Of a stretch of DNA of 64,000 nt, positions 35,101 to 47,365 are shown in pieces. The notes below the pieces were generated by a model. That model was not told the origin of the DNA. It made no database searches and saw only the letters and a program-made list of their open reading frames with translations. The stretch covers positions 6,710,501 through 6,774,500 of the forward strand of contig OX359189.1 of assembly GCA_947172415.1 (NCBI GenBank), read 5' to 3'. A program made the position numbers and the translations under genes. Source of the DNA: Chondrosia reniformis (lineage: Eukaryota > Porifera > Demospongiae > Chondrillida > Chondrillidae). Each line of letters begins with the position of its first letter. Position 1 is the stretch's first letter.

Positions 35101-38100
35101 TTCGACCCGTAGGTCTTCATCAGCAGTAAGTTACTACTCCAATAAACTTATCTTTCACATAATATATACGTACGTATATATGTACGTGTATATTAAACAA
35201 AAAGTGAGACAAGTTTAACTTTAATATAAGAGATCAGACTTACTTCCTTTTCATAAATAGGAGATTGAAGAAAAAACAGAAAACTGCAAATATCATCCCA
35301 ATTACAGCAAGTACTGACATTACACCAAAGAGAATTGGATTAATAGTAGATGTTATATCTCTTGGAATACCATCTATATATATGCATATAACACAAACCA
35401 TAATAATGTGCTATGGATTATATTCATAGAAGAATTAAGTAAATATAATAACAAGCATCTTTACTTGGAAATATAGTGTTCTCTGAAACATATAGTCTGA
35501 CATTTAATTGACTATCAATTTTCCCAATTTCTACCAGTGCACCAGTGTGTCTATATTGCATTATAGTTAACTCTGATTGTCCAATATCACCAGAAGAATT
35601 TATTTGAAAGCTTACATTGTTCTATAATAATGAAATTTAAACATTTCTTTGGTCACAGTTACGAAATTACACTTTAAATAATTTACCAGTACTCCTTGAA
35701 AACTCAGCTCTCTGATATTTTTCTTTATGATGGCAGCAAATATGGCAGATTTAGTATAGTTAGCAAACTCAAAGTCTTCTAGAGAAAGGTTCATTAGTCT
35801 CAGGTTATCCAGTGAATTGTTTAGAGCCAAAGCAGCAGTGAATACAGCATCAAATGCTCTCAAGGCATAAGGCGTATAGGTCAAGTTATTATATTCTTCT
35901 TCCATTAATAGATTACTGTAACTTTCATTTAATTCGGAAAATGTCTATATATATATATATATATATAGATACTTATCATATACACATAATAAAGAAGTTT
36001 CATTAATGCGGAAGAACCTACAAGACCAGACGTTCCTGTGACATTCCAGTTTTCTCTGGCTGGAAATAATCTTTCATTAATTGTAATAACATTGTTCAAA
36101 GCAATTTGTATATCACTAATTGAGCAACTACATAAAGGGGAGAAGTAATGGTGGTATACGTATATAATTGATGGTTCCATTGAAAGTAAAGTATATACAT
36201 ATACTAACCAACAATATTTCATTGCAAATTATTATTACAATATTACAGCTGTGCATGGTAAAGAAGCTTAGAAATTAAACATTAATTATAAGTCAACAAC
36301 AAGAGACTCTAGCGAACTTTGGTTCCACCCATTAGCTCATTGTGCTCCTCAGGATCGGAGACATGAGTGGGTGGGGTAAATCTAGAGTATAATGATGATG
36401 AAAACGACAACATTTATATACCAAACTGCAAATACAAGCAAGGTGTATGAAATCTTTAAGAACCATATATATAGGCATTATAGCACCGTGCTCGTTTCTA
36501 GAATATATACTTAAGTTTATTGTGTCGTGAGTTTGGATAACAAACAGCATTCAACTTGTTTTACAAGTAAAAGTATATAGCACTATTTAAGTAAAACTAA
36601 GGTTAGACTGAAATAAGTATGTAAAACAATCATATAAGACTAATTGAGGGCTACAATTACAATTGTAAACATAAACATACTCAGAGTTGTATTCCTGTGA
36701 GCCCTTCAGTAAGGCTTCATCAGTTCCTAGCCCCAGAATTATAAATTGATATGCTGGATAATAAACATTATTCTTGTATGCCTGGAAGGGGCATATGTTT
36801 ATACGTATACGTATAAGGATGCATATAAGTTTAATAAATAATACATAATTATATTATACATTGAAACTTTAATTAATGCAGTTTAGTTAATGCAGTTTAG
36901 TATCCCATGTACGTAGCTTTACAAAACCTCAACAATTAACATTTTACTGATATTCATAAATTGAAAGGAGGTCTTTATATTTATACTGAAGAAAAACCTC
37001 AAGAGTTCAAAGGATACAACAATATTGTTGCTGGGGTTCAAAGCTACAGGATATATACTTATACGTATATATATCATGAATGCAACAAACATCCTGTATA
37101 TACGTATTATTTGATCATGACAGGAGCAGAAAATGGAAGGGTGGTTACTGTATATATATATGTAGAGACCAGCTACCAAATTCCTAAAAAATATTTTATT
37201 TTTACATTACATACATATATACATATACTACCAGGATATGCGTACCTGACAGAGTAGCTCTCTTGTGTATGGTAGATAAGCATTCACCACAATCACCCTA
37301 GGGGTATTTTTCTGAGTATATTCACATGTATATACATATAAGAATTGAACTTGAATTACATTGGATGTATATATATATACATTATTTTAGCTATGTAATT
37401 ACGTATACTACATTATAGGTTCAAGCGAATATCTTTAAGCATGTATGCACTTACCCACAACTGATTCAAACCTTCAATTGGGAACTGAGAAACAAACTGG
37501 TACCTATCAACTCTATCTATCTTCAGTTTCATTTTTAGAAAATCATCAACCAAGGGTATGTCCTTTGTGAAAATGAATAAAACATTCAATATGCAATATA
37601 ATACATATAACACACAAACGTAAACAAGTTAAAAACATGAGCTCTCACTTCTACAAAGAGACTCTCATATTGGTTTACTAAGGCCACTCTCTCCCATCCA
37701 AAATATAACACCAGAGAGACCTGTCCTTTGTGAATGTGGGTCTCCGATGGAATAACACGAAAGTAGTTAAAGTATATGCTTCCATTACTTAACCTCGGTG
37801 AGGAAGAAGCATATGATATCTGCATGACATGAGATTGCATGACATGAGATGACAGAAATATGCATTTGGTCTTATATATCACAGTATAGGAGACTTTATT
37901 CTAACTTGTAGTGTGTTCCAAAATCGAGACAGCGCTGCTACTGGTTCACTAGCCACAGAACATCCACCACCAATAATAATAGGAGCTACATTACTGACTG
38001 TTGTCCAGAATCTGAAATATTCATTAGTGGCTTCAAGACTGTGACACTATACATTGTACAAAATAAGTAATTTTTAATTGTCCATTTAATAGGCAATGTA

Positions 38101-38690
38101 TTGGTATTAATGCTTGCATCGTTAAAAGTGTTAGAAGACGCGTACAGTGGCATCGTTCGGAATTTGCTGAGATGTGAAATGTTGGCGAAATAAATGTTTG
38201 CAAATGTGATGGCATTTGCGAAATTTTCATCTATAAGTAATCGATTAATTTACAATTGAAACACATGTGCATCCATCCAGTCTGCCTTTTCATTTACCTG
38301 TGAATTGATATCATGAACCAAATCTATGTCATAGTTGTTCAGAATATCAGATCTATTATTAATGATATCAACTGCAATTTGAGCAACTGGTATTACTCCT
38401 GCAAAAATAATATATAGGAAAGGAAAATTATCAAATTACAGTCTCAGACTGACTATTTACAGTATAAGGGATGTTCCAAAAATATTATTGGACTTTCAGA
38501 AAGTTAAGTTAAATTAAATGTAGGTAGCTGGATTTGATTACTAAGTATAAACTTAATATGTGCACCTACCACTGCTGTTAAAGCTCCCACCATGAGAACT
38601 CATAAGACCGATCCGCAAAACAGTCTTTTCCCCATCAACTGAAAATGCTGCTACCAGTACTAGTGCTGCCAGGATGATAATATTGACCAT
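32167..38690 (-). CDS. GABA-B-like metabotropic receptor (class C GPCR)
   Basis: Seventeen minus-strand exons, all phases compatible: 38690-38570, 38398-38298, 38046-37906, 37819-37649, 37562-37455, 37311-37246, 36781-36681, 36127-35986, 35944-35687, 35621-35465, 35373-35244, 34984-34858, 34790-34668, 34446-34324, 33940-33629, 33391-33233 and 32205-32167, about 792 residues. A signal peptide (LAALVLVAAF) is followed by a Venus-flytrap ligand domain (about residues 25-440; SSHGGSFNSS, VIPVAQIAVDIIN, SYASSSPRLSNG, AFDAVFTAALALNN). No cysteine-rich domain follows, as in GABA-B rather than mGluR receptors. Seven membrane segments come next, with KTWRIY after TM3 and the GABA-B signature ALNDSK between TM5 and TM6. 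The C-terminus has a coiled-coil stretch (LQQENEKLKSKLE). The ligand in this organism is unknown. The last exon (ending VTLPVL) is tentative. Without it the frame stops at 33206. Confidence 0.85.
32384..33181 (+). pseudogene. Non-LTR retrotransposon 3' fragment with (TAA)n tail
   Basis: A frame at 32384-32752 reads VRSYISKIRGGTARLRVEEG and later LCQHCESQEVEDSSHFILRC. The pattern R-Y-I-x-K-x-R-G...E-x-GR...C-x-x-C...E-D-x-x-H-F-x-x-x-C is known from the C-terminal end of LINE ORF2 proteins. It is followed by a 3' UTR with a directly repeated block (gcctggtagccttaagtggc at two places) and a TAA repeat at 33159-33180. The endonuclease and reverse transcriptase are missing (5' truncation). If exon 17 of the GABA-B-like gene is right, this element lies in its last intron, in antisense. 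Confidence 0.7.
35048..35156 (-). ncRNA. Hammerhead-ribozyme-like element, copy 2, in a GABA-B-like gene intron
   Basis: Perfect 20-bp arms gaaagataagtttattggag (35048-35067) and ctccaataaacttatctttc (35137-35156). On the minus strand the core at 35123-35097 reads CTGATGA, A, GACC-TACG-GGTC, GAAA, CGTT. This fits the hammerhead consensus CUGANGA / GAAA with a 4-bp stem II and a minimal ACGU stem III; GUU would be the cleavage triplet. The element lies in the intron between exons 11 and 12, on the coding strand of the receptor, so it would be transcribed in sense. Stem I next to the core is imperfect, so self-cleavage may be weak. Confidence 0.6.
36301..36390. repeat. GACTCTG-family small element in a GABA-B-like gene intron
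   Basis: A copy of the element at 4072-4172: gagactct at the left, agagt at the right, with cattagctcat and gagtgggtggggtaaat inside. Confidence 0.45.
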
Positions 38691-38744
38691 GTTGAAGTTA
38701 TTGCTGCATGTGATGATACGTGCGGTCAAACATTGCAAAAAGTA

Positions 38745-39476
38745 TATATATATATGGGGGCATGAGGGCATGGATGAGCAGGAGCAGGTTTACTACAGGT
38801 GGAGAGCTGAATAGTGGGACCTTTAGGAGAATAATGGAAAGCTTGGTGGAATCAGTGTTATATGGAACAGAGGTGTGGGGTTGCAGTAGGCACATACAGA
38901 CAGTTGAGCAGGTGAAGCTTAGGGGGGCAAGGGTGTGAATAAACAACATCCTAAGACGTTGCTCTATATAGAAATGGACTGGATACCTAAAGAGTGGGCA
39001 GCCAAGAAGAGATGCCTAAAATTCTGGATGGCAGTACTAGGGATAGACTCAGAGAGGCTGTTAAAACAGGTAGTATTGGAAGCAATGGAGCTTGGAACAA
39101 CGGTGGAATGGATGAGGAACTTACAATCAAGCCTAGAAGAATGTCAATGGAAGAAAACTAAGGGGTTTGTTGAAAATGGAGATGGAGCGGTTGCTGTATA
39201 TGGAGGGCAGTCGAACAAGGTTGGAAAAGTGATCTGAATATATAGGAAGCCCATAAGCTAGCTGTCTTACAAGAAACAGTGCAAAGAGGAAGATGTGCTG
39301 AGGTACAGGACAAACAGTTAAGGAGCATGATAGCCAAATTACGAGGTGCAGCCCATGTAGAAACTTTGGAGGAGGCCAAATATGCCAGCTTAAGTTCATC
39401 TTACTACTTCACCCCTGTGCGCTTGTATGGGGGCCCCAAGCATGAGACTTCTTTAGGGATCTTGGTAGTAAGATGA
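38745..39476 (+). pseudogene. Broken LINE-type reverse transcriptase fragment
   Basis: Plus-strand frames read RRIMESLVESVLYGTEVWGC, then after a frameshift EMDWIPKEWAAKKRCLKFW, and later LRSMIAKLRGAAHVETLEEA. The motif S-x-L-Y-G-x-E-x-W-G-C is typical of the region after the reverse transcriptase domain in LINE ORF2 proteins. Several frameshifts and stops break it. It begins about 55 bp from the start codon of the GABA-B-like gene, on the opposite strand. Confidence 0.65.
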
Positions 39477-39481
39477 GGTTG

Positions 39482-39595
39482 ATTGCTTGAGAATCGCGTG
39501 AACACGAGTACCTAGTCCAAAGGATCTCCGTCTCTATTCAGAAAGGCAATGCAGTTTCAGTACTGGGCTCTCTATCTTCATCCATGAGGATGACT
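39482..39595 (+). pseudogene. Second retroelement C-terminal fragment
   Basis: Reading from 39482: EHEYLVQRISVSIQKGNAV, then SVLGSLSSSMRMTR and a stop. The QRIS-x-x-IQ-x-GN pattern matches the end of the neighbouring fragment at 39640-40212 (QRISVTIQVGN), so it is a second copy of the same type of element, truncated. Confidence 0.5.
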
Positions 39596-39639
39596 AGATG
39601 ACATCATCTTGCAATTGTATATGTATATGTATGTATGTA

Positions 39640-40212
39640 CAGCCCCACATGTGTGCATATTGTGGCATTGAGGCTGATCAATTTTCCAGGCATGCACTAA
39701 GTTGTAGGTTCAGCTAAGGAAGATTTCCACGCCATAACGCAGTGAACAACATTGTCCAACATGCCCTCCCAGCTGCGAAAATCCCGTCTCGACTATGAAC
39801 CTTCTGGGCTTCACCGGTCAGAAGGAAATCGCCCTGATGGAATGACCATGGTCCCCTGGGAACAAGTAAAGTATTTAGTATGGGATGCCACATGTATTGA
39901 CATTTTTGTCAATCACACTCCTGGAGAGCTGCCATTGAGCCAGGTGGGGCTGCCGCTCATGCTGAAGAGGAAAAGGCCAAGAAGTATGCTCACCTCGACA
40001 GCATCTATCGATTCCAGCCAGTAGCTATGGAGACATGTGGCTCTATAGGTCCCAAATCCAGGACTTTCCTGAGGGAGCTTAGCAAGTGTCTCAAGATGGT
40101 GGAGGGAGAACCAAAGTTGCATGCCCTCCTAATGCAGAGGATCTCCGTTACCATCCAGGTTGGGAATGTCGGTAATTGCATCCCTCCCCATCAGTGCAGC
40201 AGTCAACATTGA
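39640..40212 (+). pseudogene. Retroelement C-terminal region with nuclease-like motif, frameshifted
   Basis: Pieced together over three frames: CAYCGIEADQFSRHALSC, a stop, RHNAVNNIVQHALPAAKIPS, then EPSGLHRSEGNRPDGMTMVP...LVWDATCIDIF, then AEEEKAKKYAHLDSIYRFQP and FLRELSKCLKMVEGEPK...QRISVTIQVGN. The order zinc-binding C-x-x-C...H...C, RPDG, LVWDATC-x-D and a K-x-x-KY helix resembles the C-terminal part of invertebrate mobile-element proteins with a restriction-nuclease-like fold. Dead because of two frameshifts and one stop. Confidence 0.6.
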
Positions 40213-42434
40213 TTTTATGGTTTAATGTGACTATATATGTATGTGTATATAACAATAAAATTTAAAATAATAAACAATTAATAACCATGAGCTAGTTTTA
40301 TTATTATTTTCATTTATCATAATAATGTATATATAATACACATTCTTTCAGTTTCCTAATTGCCATTTGTATACATATATAGAGAGAGTATAGTGCTGTA
40401 ACAGCACTAAAAATTAGACACCATACAATTGGATTACCAGATTACCTTGCGTAGTCCCCCCCCCAAATATATACATAATAATTTTAGCAGAAAGAAGCTG
40501 AGTGAAGCGAAATAGACTATGATGAAAACAATGTCGTATATATTGGAATTGTGTAATTTACCATGTCAAAAAAGACAACAATGAGAAAAATGAAAGTTAA
40601 TAATTTTAATTAAACTCTATCCTAATCCAAAGGTATATAGGCTTACCCTAAATATGAGAAAGTTTGTTATAGCCTCAAAAGATGAACCTATCATATACAT
40701 CTCTCTTCAAAAAAGGTTATACTTTCTCGTTTCTTACAAGCACTCAGGTACGTATATATTTTTACTGTAATCTAGCGAATTGATGGAAGACAACAGCGAC
40801 CGATTTTCCGATTTATGTAAGTACGTACAATGCATAAAATGACTAATCTTTATACAACACATGTAGACTACATTTTAAAAACTATTCTATATAGACTAGA
40901 CATATGCATGTTCTATAAATTATACGTTAAAGTTGAAATTACACTCAAATTCTAATTTAACCTTCAAAATCATTGTATTTTTCTAATATACGTATAACTA
41001 GCCTTGTACTATATAGCTTAGATACAAAATGGTTGAGACTAACTGAATAGTGGATTAGTATTCTGTAGTTGAGCTCCGAAACGTTACTTGCCAAGGTCCG
41101 ACTATATTAGACAAATAGCCTTTCAATTGACCTTCTGACCCACCTACACGTAATGCTTGCATACCAAAAAGGTAACTCCTTTTGGGACTTGCCCTTCTAT
41201 ATAGCATATACTACATCATTAATGTGTATATATAGCATATACTACATCGCTAATGTGTATATATAGCATATACTACAAATCATTAATGTCTATACAGACT
41301 GAGCCACAGCTCATACAGTCGATTTGCAATTATAAGAATACATGAAAGTTAAACACTTCTGTATTCTATTTTTGTGACAGTCACATGTCACATGACAGAC
41401 ACATGCCATCCTTGCTGACGCAGGTCAGTGTATTAATGGATAGTAAGTATGCACCAAGTGAACAATCATTCTACATGCACACAGTACACATATTTTACTG
41501 TACTGCACTATTATTAAAAGAGAAAATCAAAGTTAACCCAGTAACCTGAAGTAATTACAATATTGCTGGCCGGCACACACTCGACATATATAGCTATCAT
41601 AAGCTATCTCTTCGGTGGGCGGCATGGTTGAAGATTGCTATGGAGAAGAAGTAACTGCCTCTGAAGTAGTTGATTGTGATTGGTCTCCGCTTGAATCTAC
41701 AGGTGCAGACAGTGCAATCCAAAGAGTACACATAGTTTATATAGCCTCCAAAAGTTCATATAGTCTGCATTTTAACCTAATTCCTTGATATACTTTGCAG
41801 GCTGTATTATTTTCCTTTTATAACAGTGTTATGCATGGATAAGTAAATGCTATATAAGGGAGTGAAAATATGCAACACTTGCATGTATAAAAAAACACTA
41901 AGTGAAAACAGGGTGTTACTAGCGTTGTTTTTGTTTGCTTTGTTTTTTAAGACACATTGACACATTAAAATAATGATATAGGACTCTAATAGTATGGTTA
42001 GAGATATATAATATACATATATAGGACAAATTTTAGTAGTCATCAAAATTTGTAAAATTTATAAACTCCTTGGAAATTTCAGTACATGTCTGTGAATGGT
42101 GACAAGTTTAACCATCATATATATACGTACCTATTTTTAATTTTACCAGCATTATTGTTGAAACATAGACTTTCTAATCTACTTCATTTTTTCCTATAGG
42201 GTAATTCAGCTATGCACCAGGGCTAGTCTAAACACATTATGAAATGATATTCATGAGTATTTAATGATATTCATAGACTAACAGAAGCCACTAAATAGGC
42301 AATACTTACCACAACAATAACCTCCTCTAGCATTCATGATGGCAAGTTGGAATGCTTTACACCTGTGTGTGGTTTCCTTGAGTGGTCAGTGGGAGAGCTA
42401 TAGGAAAGAGAAGAGTATAAGGAGAGAAGGACAA
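40213..42434. other. Intergenic, no supported gene
   Basis: AT-rich. It holds a tandem repeat at 41198-41290 and poly-C and TA runs near 40457. A short frame at 41625-41700 (MVEDCYGEEVTASEVVDCDW) ends at a possible donor but has no partner exon. Confidence 0.5.
41198..41290. repeat. Three-copy tandem repeat of about 32 bp
   Basis: tatatagcatatactacat and c.ttaatgtgta repeat three times with small changes. Confidence 0.8.
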
Positions 42435-45400
42435 ATGTTTACTTCAGGTAGCCTGATTATGTCCTTTCTAGTCCTGGAGAGTGTATTAGGAGAATCTCAA
42501 GGTAAGGCTTCTAGTTATATAGACTTTATTAATTGAATTAGGAACCTTATTAGAATATATAGTATTAAAGAGTAAGGAACTCCAAAAATAAAACATAATC
42601 ATTCTATATAATACCTTGTTACTAAAATATATAGCATGTAATTCAATGAGTAAACCCCTGTCCTATAACTAATTAACAGAGTGTATACTGGATTACTTCC
42701 CATATATACCTCTACTAGACCATAAATATCCTTATTATATAGTTAGAAGAATGACCCAGGAGATATATATATTATATACCTATATGTCATCCAAGCTCTA
42801 CCAGATACATTATGATACTCTAACTGAGCCGGTTTGAAAGGTCCAGTGTATAACTGTACATGTGTGGTATATATCCAAAACTATACTAATGATAACTGAT
42901 CAAATTTCTCCAGCATGTATCAGTACATTCAGCCCAGCTGCAGCTTATATATACGTACAGTACATTTCCTATACTCAAATATGCACATACATAAACATCC
43001 ATAATAAGCTTAAGGTTGTATATTGCTGTCCTACGTACGTAGGTCTCAGTTTACAATTGACTATAAATGGACATTCATCAAATAACACTATTATCTGTTT
43101 AAAAGAACTTCTAAACTGGACAGTAACGTGCACATCCTCTGATGCTGATCAAAATGGGCAACTGGTCCTTCAACATACTCATATAAGCAAAACTGGCTCA
43201 ATCTCAACATACAATGCTACTTTTGGAGGAGGCACAGGTCTAATGAAACTACAACTAGAAAATGGAGAACACAATTTACTGTGTCACTTCAATCAAGGAG
43301 GTGGAAGAAGAGAAAACATCTCTAGAAAGGTGGTAGTGAAAGACAGTGAGTATTATAAATACATGCAACAGTGCATAACTACCATTATATGATCCATACA
43401 GACCAATACACTAGTACTAAAAGTGAGTAACATAAATACAATAATACATAAGGAATCACTAAAGACTGAAAGAAGGGTGGCTGATGAAGGGTGGCTGATG
43501 AAGGGTGGCTGATGATGGGTGGCTGATGAAGGGTGGCTGATGATGGGTGGCTGATGAAGGGTGGCTGATGAAGGGTGGCTGATGAAGGGTGGCTGATGAA
43601 GGGTGGCTGATGAAGGGTGGCTGATGAAGGGTGGCTGATGAAGGGTGGCTGATGAAGGGTGGCTGATGAAGGGTGGCTGATGAAGGGTGGCTGATGAAGG
43701 GTGGCTGATGAAGGGTGGCTGATGAAGGGTGGCTGATGAAGGGTGGCTGATGAAGGGTGGCTGATGATGGGTGGCTGATGAAGGGTGGCTGATGAAGGGT
43801 GGCTGATGAAGGGTGGCTGATGAAGGGTGGCTGATGAAGGGTGGCTGATGAAGGGTGGCTGATGAAGGGTGGCTGATGAAGGGTGGCTGATGAAGGGTGG
43901 CTGATGAAGGGTGGCTGATGATGGGTGGCTGATGAAGGGTGGCTGATGAAGGGTGGCTGATGAAGGGTGGAAGGTCCACAGAGAAGATTTTTGTATCCTC
44001 TCTAAGCTCTGTTAGGTTAAGAAAATTGTGTTTTAGTATTCTCTTTTTTGTGTTTGCTTATAGTTTCATAGGCATGATAAACCACAGATTTTTGGAGTAT
44101 ATGGTGTCTTAGATACATAGTTCACAACTATATATACCAAATTATAATGATACAAAGGACTAACACACTGTCATATATAGCTGCATACTTACAATAGACA
44201 CAATCGTTAATATATAGCTGCGTACAGTATTTTAGGGGCCTATTTACATTTAGGATCAATAAAATGGCTCTAAGTTTTATCGTCAGAAATAACCAATATG
44301 AAATCGTCAGAAATAACCAATAACAGTCAAAATCTATTTTTACTTAGGCAATGAATCAGACTGTAAACAAGCAATGATTAACTCAGAAAGTAAGTAGCAA
44401 AATGTCTATGTACGTACTCTAAATATGTTTTGATATATAAGTCTGATGTACCTTTTGCAGTTGAAATATTATAGGGCTATACGTATACACTTACTGTATA
44501 TGCATGTACAGTATATATAAAATCACATCTAAAACCTTATGACTTACCTATAAAGCATAGTAGGTCCTTCTAACTTCTCCAATGTTATGCACAACTATCT
44601 ATAAGTTTCAAATTATGCACTTTTCAACACTCAATAAATTATATTTTCTCAATTCGATCATTCTGGCTGAAATTTTCAAGCTTTTTTCTTTTATGGAACA
44701 TAGGTATATTAGTAGTAGACTGTATTTCATTCATTGCTTAGCAAGACCCACTTTTAAATGCACTATATAATAAACACACAAACACAAACATTACATTCAT
44801 AAGGTACCAGTGGAGTATGCATATGCAGTCATGTATACATGTAATTTGTACATTTATTTACTACTACTATTTCATATCAATTCTTCAGAAATTCTTATTA
44901 ATCTCTTTTAGATTTGATTCAAATAGTTGTCATTGCCCTTTTAATCGCAATGCTGATAACATTATATCTATTAACACTAGTAATACTAGTATCAGTGCAA
45001 TGTAGAAGGAGCTGCAGGCAGAGAACAGTCTCCTTTGTTCACAACACTACAGGTCAGCTACATCAGCCTCATACTGTGTGTAGATATATAGCATTTGGAA
45101 TAGTATAGGACATCTAAATGAAAATATAAACATTCAACTGAATGAAAATGTGAAAAGAATTGAAACTTCAACATTCCAAATACATACATGGTTGTCCTAT
45201 GAACTGTATACATATACAGCACTTTAAGAGCTACAATAGTCTATTTTTACCACAACATTAAAAATAACTTCCACTGAATAAGGTAGCACGATACTAAGAT
45301 GCTATATAAAATAGGGAACTTTAACATCTGAAGCAATCTTAAAGTTATGATGTTTCATATCCAAATATCCAGAGTCAAATGATGAAACAAGTACATGTTT

Positions 45401-45857
45401 AATATTGACAAATGGTATAAATTATAATCAGCTTGAACTGTAGTAAAATATAACACTTGAACCAATTAACTGGCAATCTATATATAGTGCATGTTCCATA
45501 TGTGAACATAATTGGGACTGACATGACATTTGATACTTATATATAATAGTAGATAATAAGAACTAAATACACTGCCTATATAGCCACAATTTACTTAAAT
45601 AGCTAGCATAAGATCTATATAAGAAAATGCTACATAACTGATTAAGGTTGATTGTATGGTTTCATTATATATTTCATTTTGTAGGTAACAGTTCTACTAA
45701 CTCACCAATATTACAGGATGAATCATACATATGCTGCAGCAATTGTATGCTAAAAGCCTTCACATACAAGAATTACATAAAAAGGGCGAAAATAACAGAA
45801 AATCCATGTTCAATAACTCCTCCTAATAATGCCTTTTATACAGATAGCTTTGTTTAG
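42435..45857 (+). CDS. Single-pass membrane protein with one Ig-like domain
   Basis: Exons 42435-42501, 43043-43345, 44348-44389, 44912-45052 and 45685-45857 give 241 residues. Every intron is phase 1. Exon 1: signal peptide MFTSGSLIMSFLVLESVLG. Exon 2: Ig-like domain (LSLQLTING, LNWTVTC, LVLQHTHIS, LKLQLENGEHNLLC-like strands ending RKVVVKD) with several N-glycosylation sites (NNT, NWT, NAT, NIS). Exon 3: short acidic stalk with one cysteine. Exon 4: membrane helix (LIQIVVIALLIAMLITLYLL) then basic CRRSCRQR. Exon 5: cytoplasmic tail with CCSNC and C-terminus DSFV, which fits a class I PDZ-binding motif. An upstream in-frame ATG exists at 42336, but it would bury the signal peptide, so 42435 is preferred. 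Ligand unknown. The Ig assignment rests on strand and cysteine pattern only. Confidence 0.72.
43475..43970. repeat. 15-bp minisatellite, about 33 copies
   Basis: gggtggctgatgaag is repeated head to tail without gaps. A few units have gatgatg in place of gatgaag. It lies in the second intron of the Ig-like gene. A 208-codon minus-strand ORF across it (HQPPFISHPSSAT repeated) is only the translation of the 15-mer. Confidence 0.95.
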
Positions 45858-45900
45858 AAATGCACTTTTTATACAGATAGCTTTGTTTAGAAATGCACTT
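45833..45900. repeat. 33-bp tandem duplication over the stop codon of the Ig-like gene
   Basis: ttatacagatagctttgttt, followed by agaaatgcact, occurs twice with a period of 33 bp. The first copy contains the last codons and the TAG of the Ig-like gene. Confidence 0.85.
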
Positions 45901-46055
45901 TTTAATTTATATACACTTTTAAAACACTCCAACTATGATGTCATAGGGTTTGGCCGTCCAATCCGTATTGTCCGCTGACAGTCCATAAAGAGAGTGGGAA
46001 AGCATTGCAAGCGTATATATATGTAGGTCTTCTTTTCAGGGTCCGACCCATGCAA

Positions 46056-46600
46056 TAATGTATACAGACATGTATACGTATATTGCAGCAAGTGAAATCT
46101 ATCATATACCAGCAGAACCAGGAGAATTGCATGCTGGTACTAGGAAATATATAACTAACTCTGATACATTCCATGTTGTGATTAAGTTTACACATAACCA
46201 CAAACTAGTAAAGGCAGTAAGATTACGTTACATTTGTGAATGGAAATTTTATTTGTTATAAACAATGGCTATTAAGTTGTCATGGAAACTGTACCTATTT
46301 TAGTTGCACAATACACAAAACAGTTCAAAACTAAACGATTGAAAGAGTTAGGACTTGGTTACAATTGTTACAAAGTATTAGCTTCACAAACCTGCTATAC
46401 ACAGCTATGACACTCTTAATTAGACTTGTTGTCAGGGAAACTGGTTGCTATGGAAATTCTTTATCTGCTTTTGTTGCAGATGAAACCTGGGCCATAGAAC
46501 AGATAACAAAATGTAAATTTGTACAGATATAGAGTTAGTTTTACATTGTAATAAGATTTAGAAAGATAAACATAAAAACAATAATTTAGCTATTTTCTCA
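46056..46600. repeat. Dispersed duplicated unit, copy 1
   Basis: Blocks tattgcagcaagtgaaatct, ggaaatat...cattccatgtt, actggttgctatggaaat and agaacagataacaaaatgt recur in the same order at 47510-48150. Open frames exist in places, but I see no domain and no intact gene. Possibly an old gene or transposon fragment. Confidence 0.6.
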
Positions 46601-47365
46601 AGACAGACATGGATGAATTGACATGGATCTATTTTACAGAAAGGTTTAATGTGTATGCACATCAATTAACATCTTTAAGTACTTCAGTAACGATTTCCCT
46701 AACTCATACTAAAACGGAAAAATCATCTGTTTGCAAAAAAGAGAAGCATGAACAATGTTTACATGTGCAAAGATGGCTAATTGGCAGGAGACAATGCACA
46801 TTCAAAAGGTTAAAGGATTAAATGGCTATTGATTGTCAGAATTGTAGACTTGATTCATAATCCAACTTTAGGTAACTCCTTTCAACATTCTAATGGCTAT
46901 CTCTATATAGTTAAATTGATTTTGGTACCGTTCCTAATTTGCTATATATTAGGTTGTTACCATGGCAATAGTTGAACAACTTGTTTGCAAGTGATCTGTC
47001 AAACAACCAAGTGACAACTATTGAGAAGAATTACACAATAGGCTACATGAACCCATGAACAAGAAAAGGTTAGCAATATATAACAACATCATCACACAAC
47101 TGAAAAGAATATTCTCCTAAAGTCAGTAGCTATGGTTAAAATGTACATTAACAGATTCAGTGACAGAAGCAATATTAACTATTTAATTGAGAAGATATAT
47201 ATACCTGTTGAAGACCATTACATACTGAATTAAACATTTGTCATACACTTCACCATGTTATGTCATATTGTATAGTTGAAATACAGTGCACATTAAGTGG
47301 ATGGGTAGAATATGTAACAGAGATTATATACGTAGTACAGAATACACACTTATGCTGAAACCATG

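Noticed and set aside
41625-41700. Short frame MVEDCYGEEVTASEVVDCDW ending at a possible donor
   Set aside because: No signal peptide and no downstream exon of matching phase outside the Ig-like gene, which already has its own first exon.
43475-43970. Possible CRISPR-like array
   Set aside because: The repeats are 15 bp and directly adjacent, with no spacers, and the host is a eukaryote.
43353-43979. 208-codon minus-strand ORF of repeated HQPPFISHPSSAT
   Set aside because: It is the translation of a 15-bp minisatellite, whose unit is a multiple of three and lacks stops in that frame.
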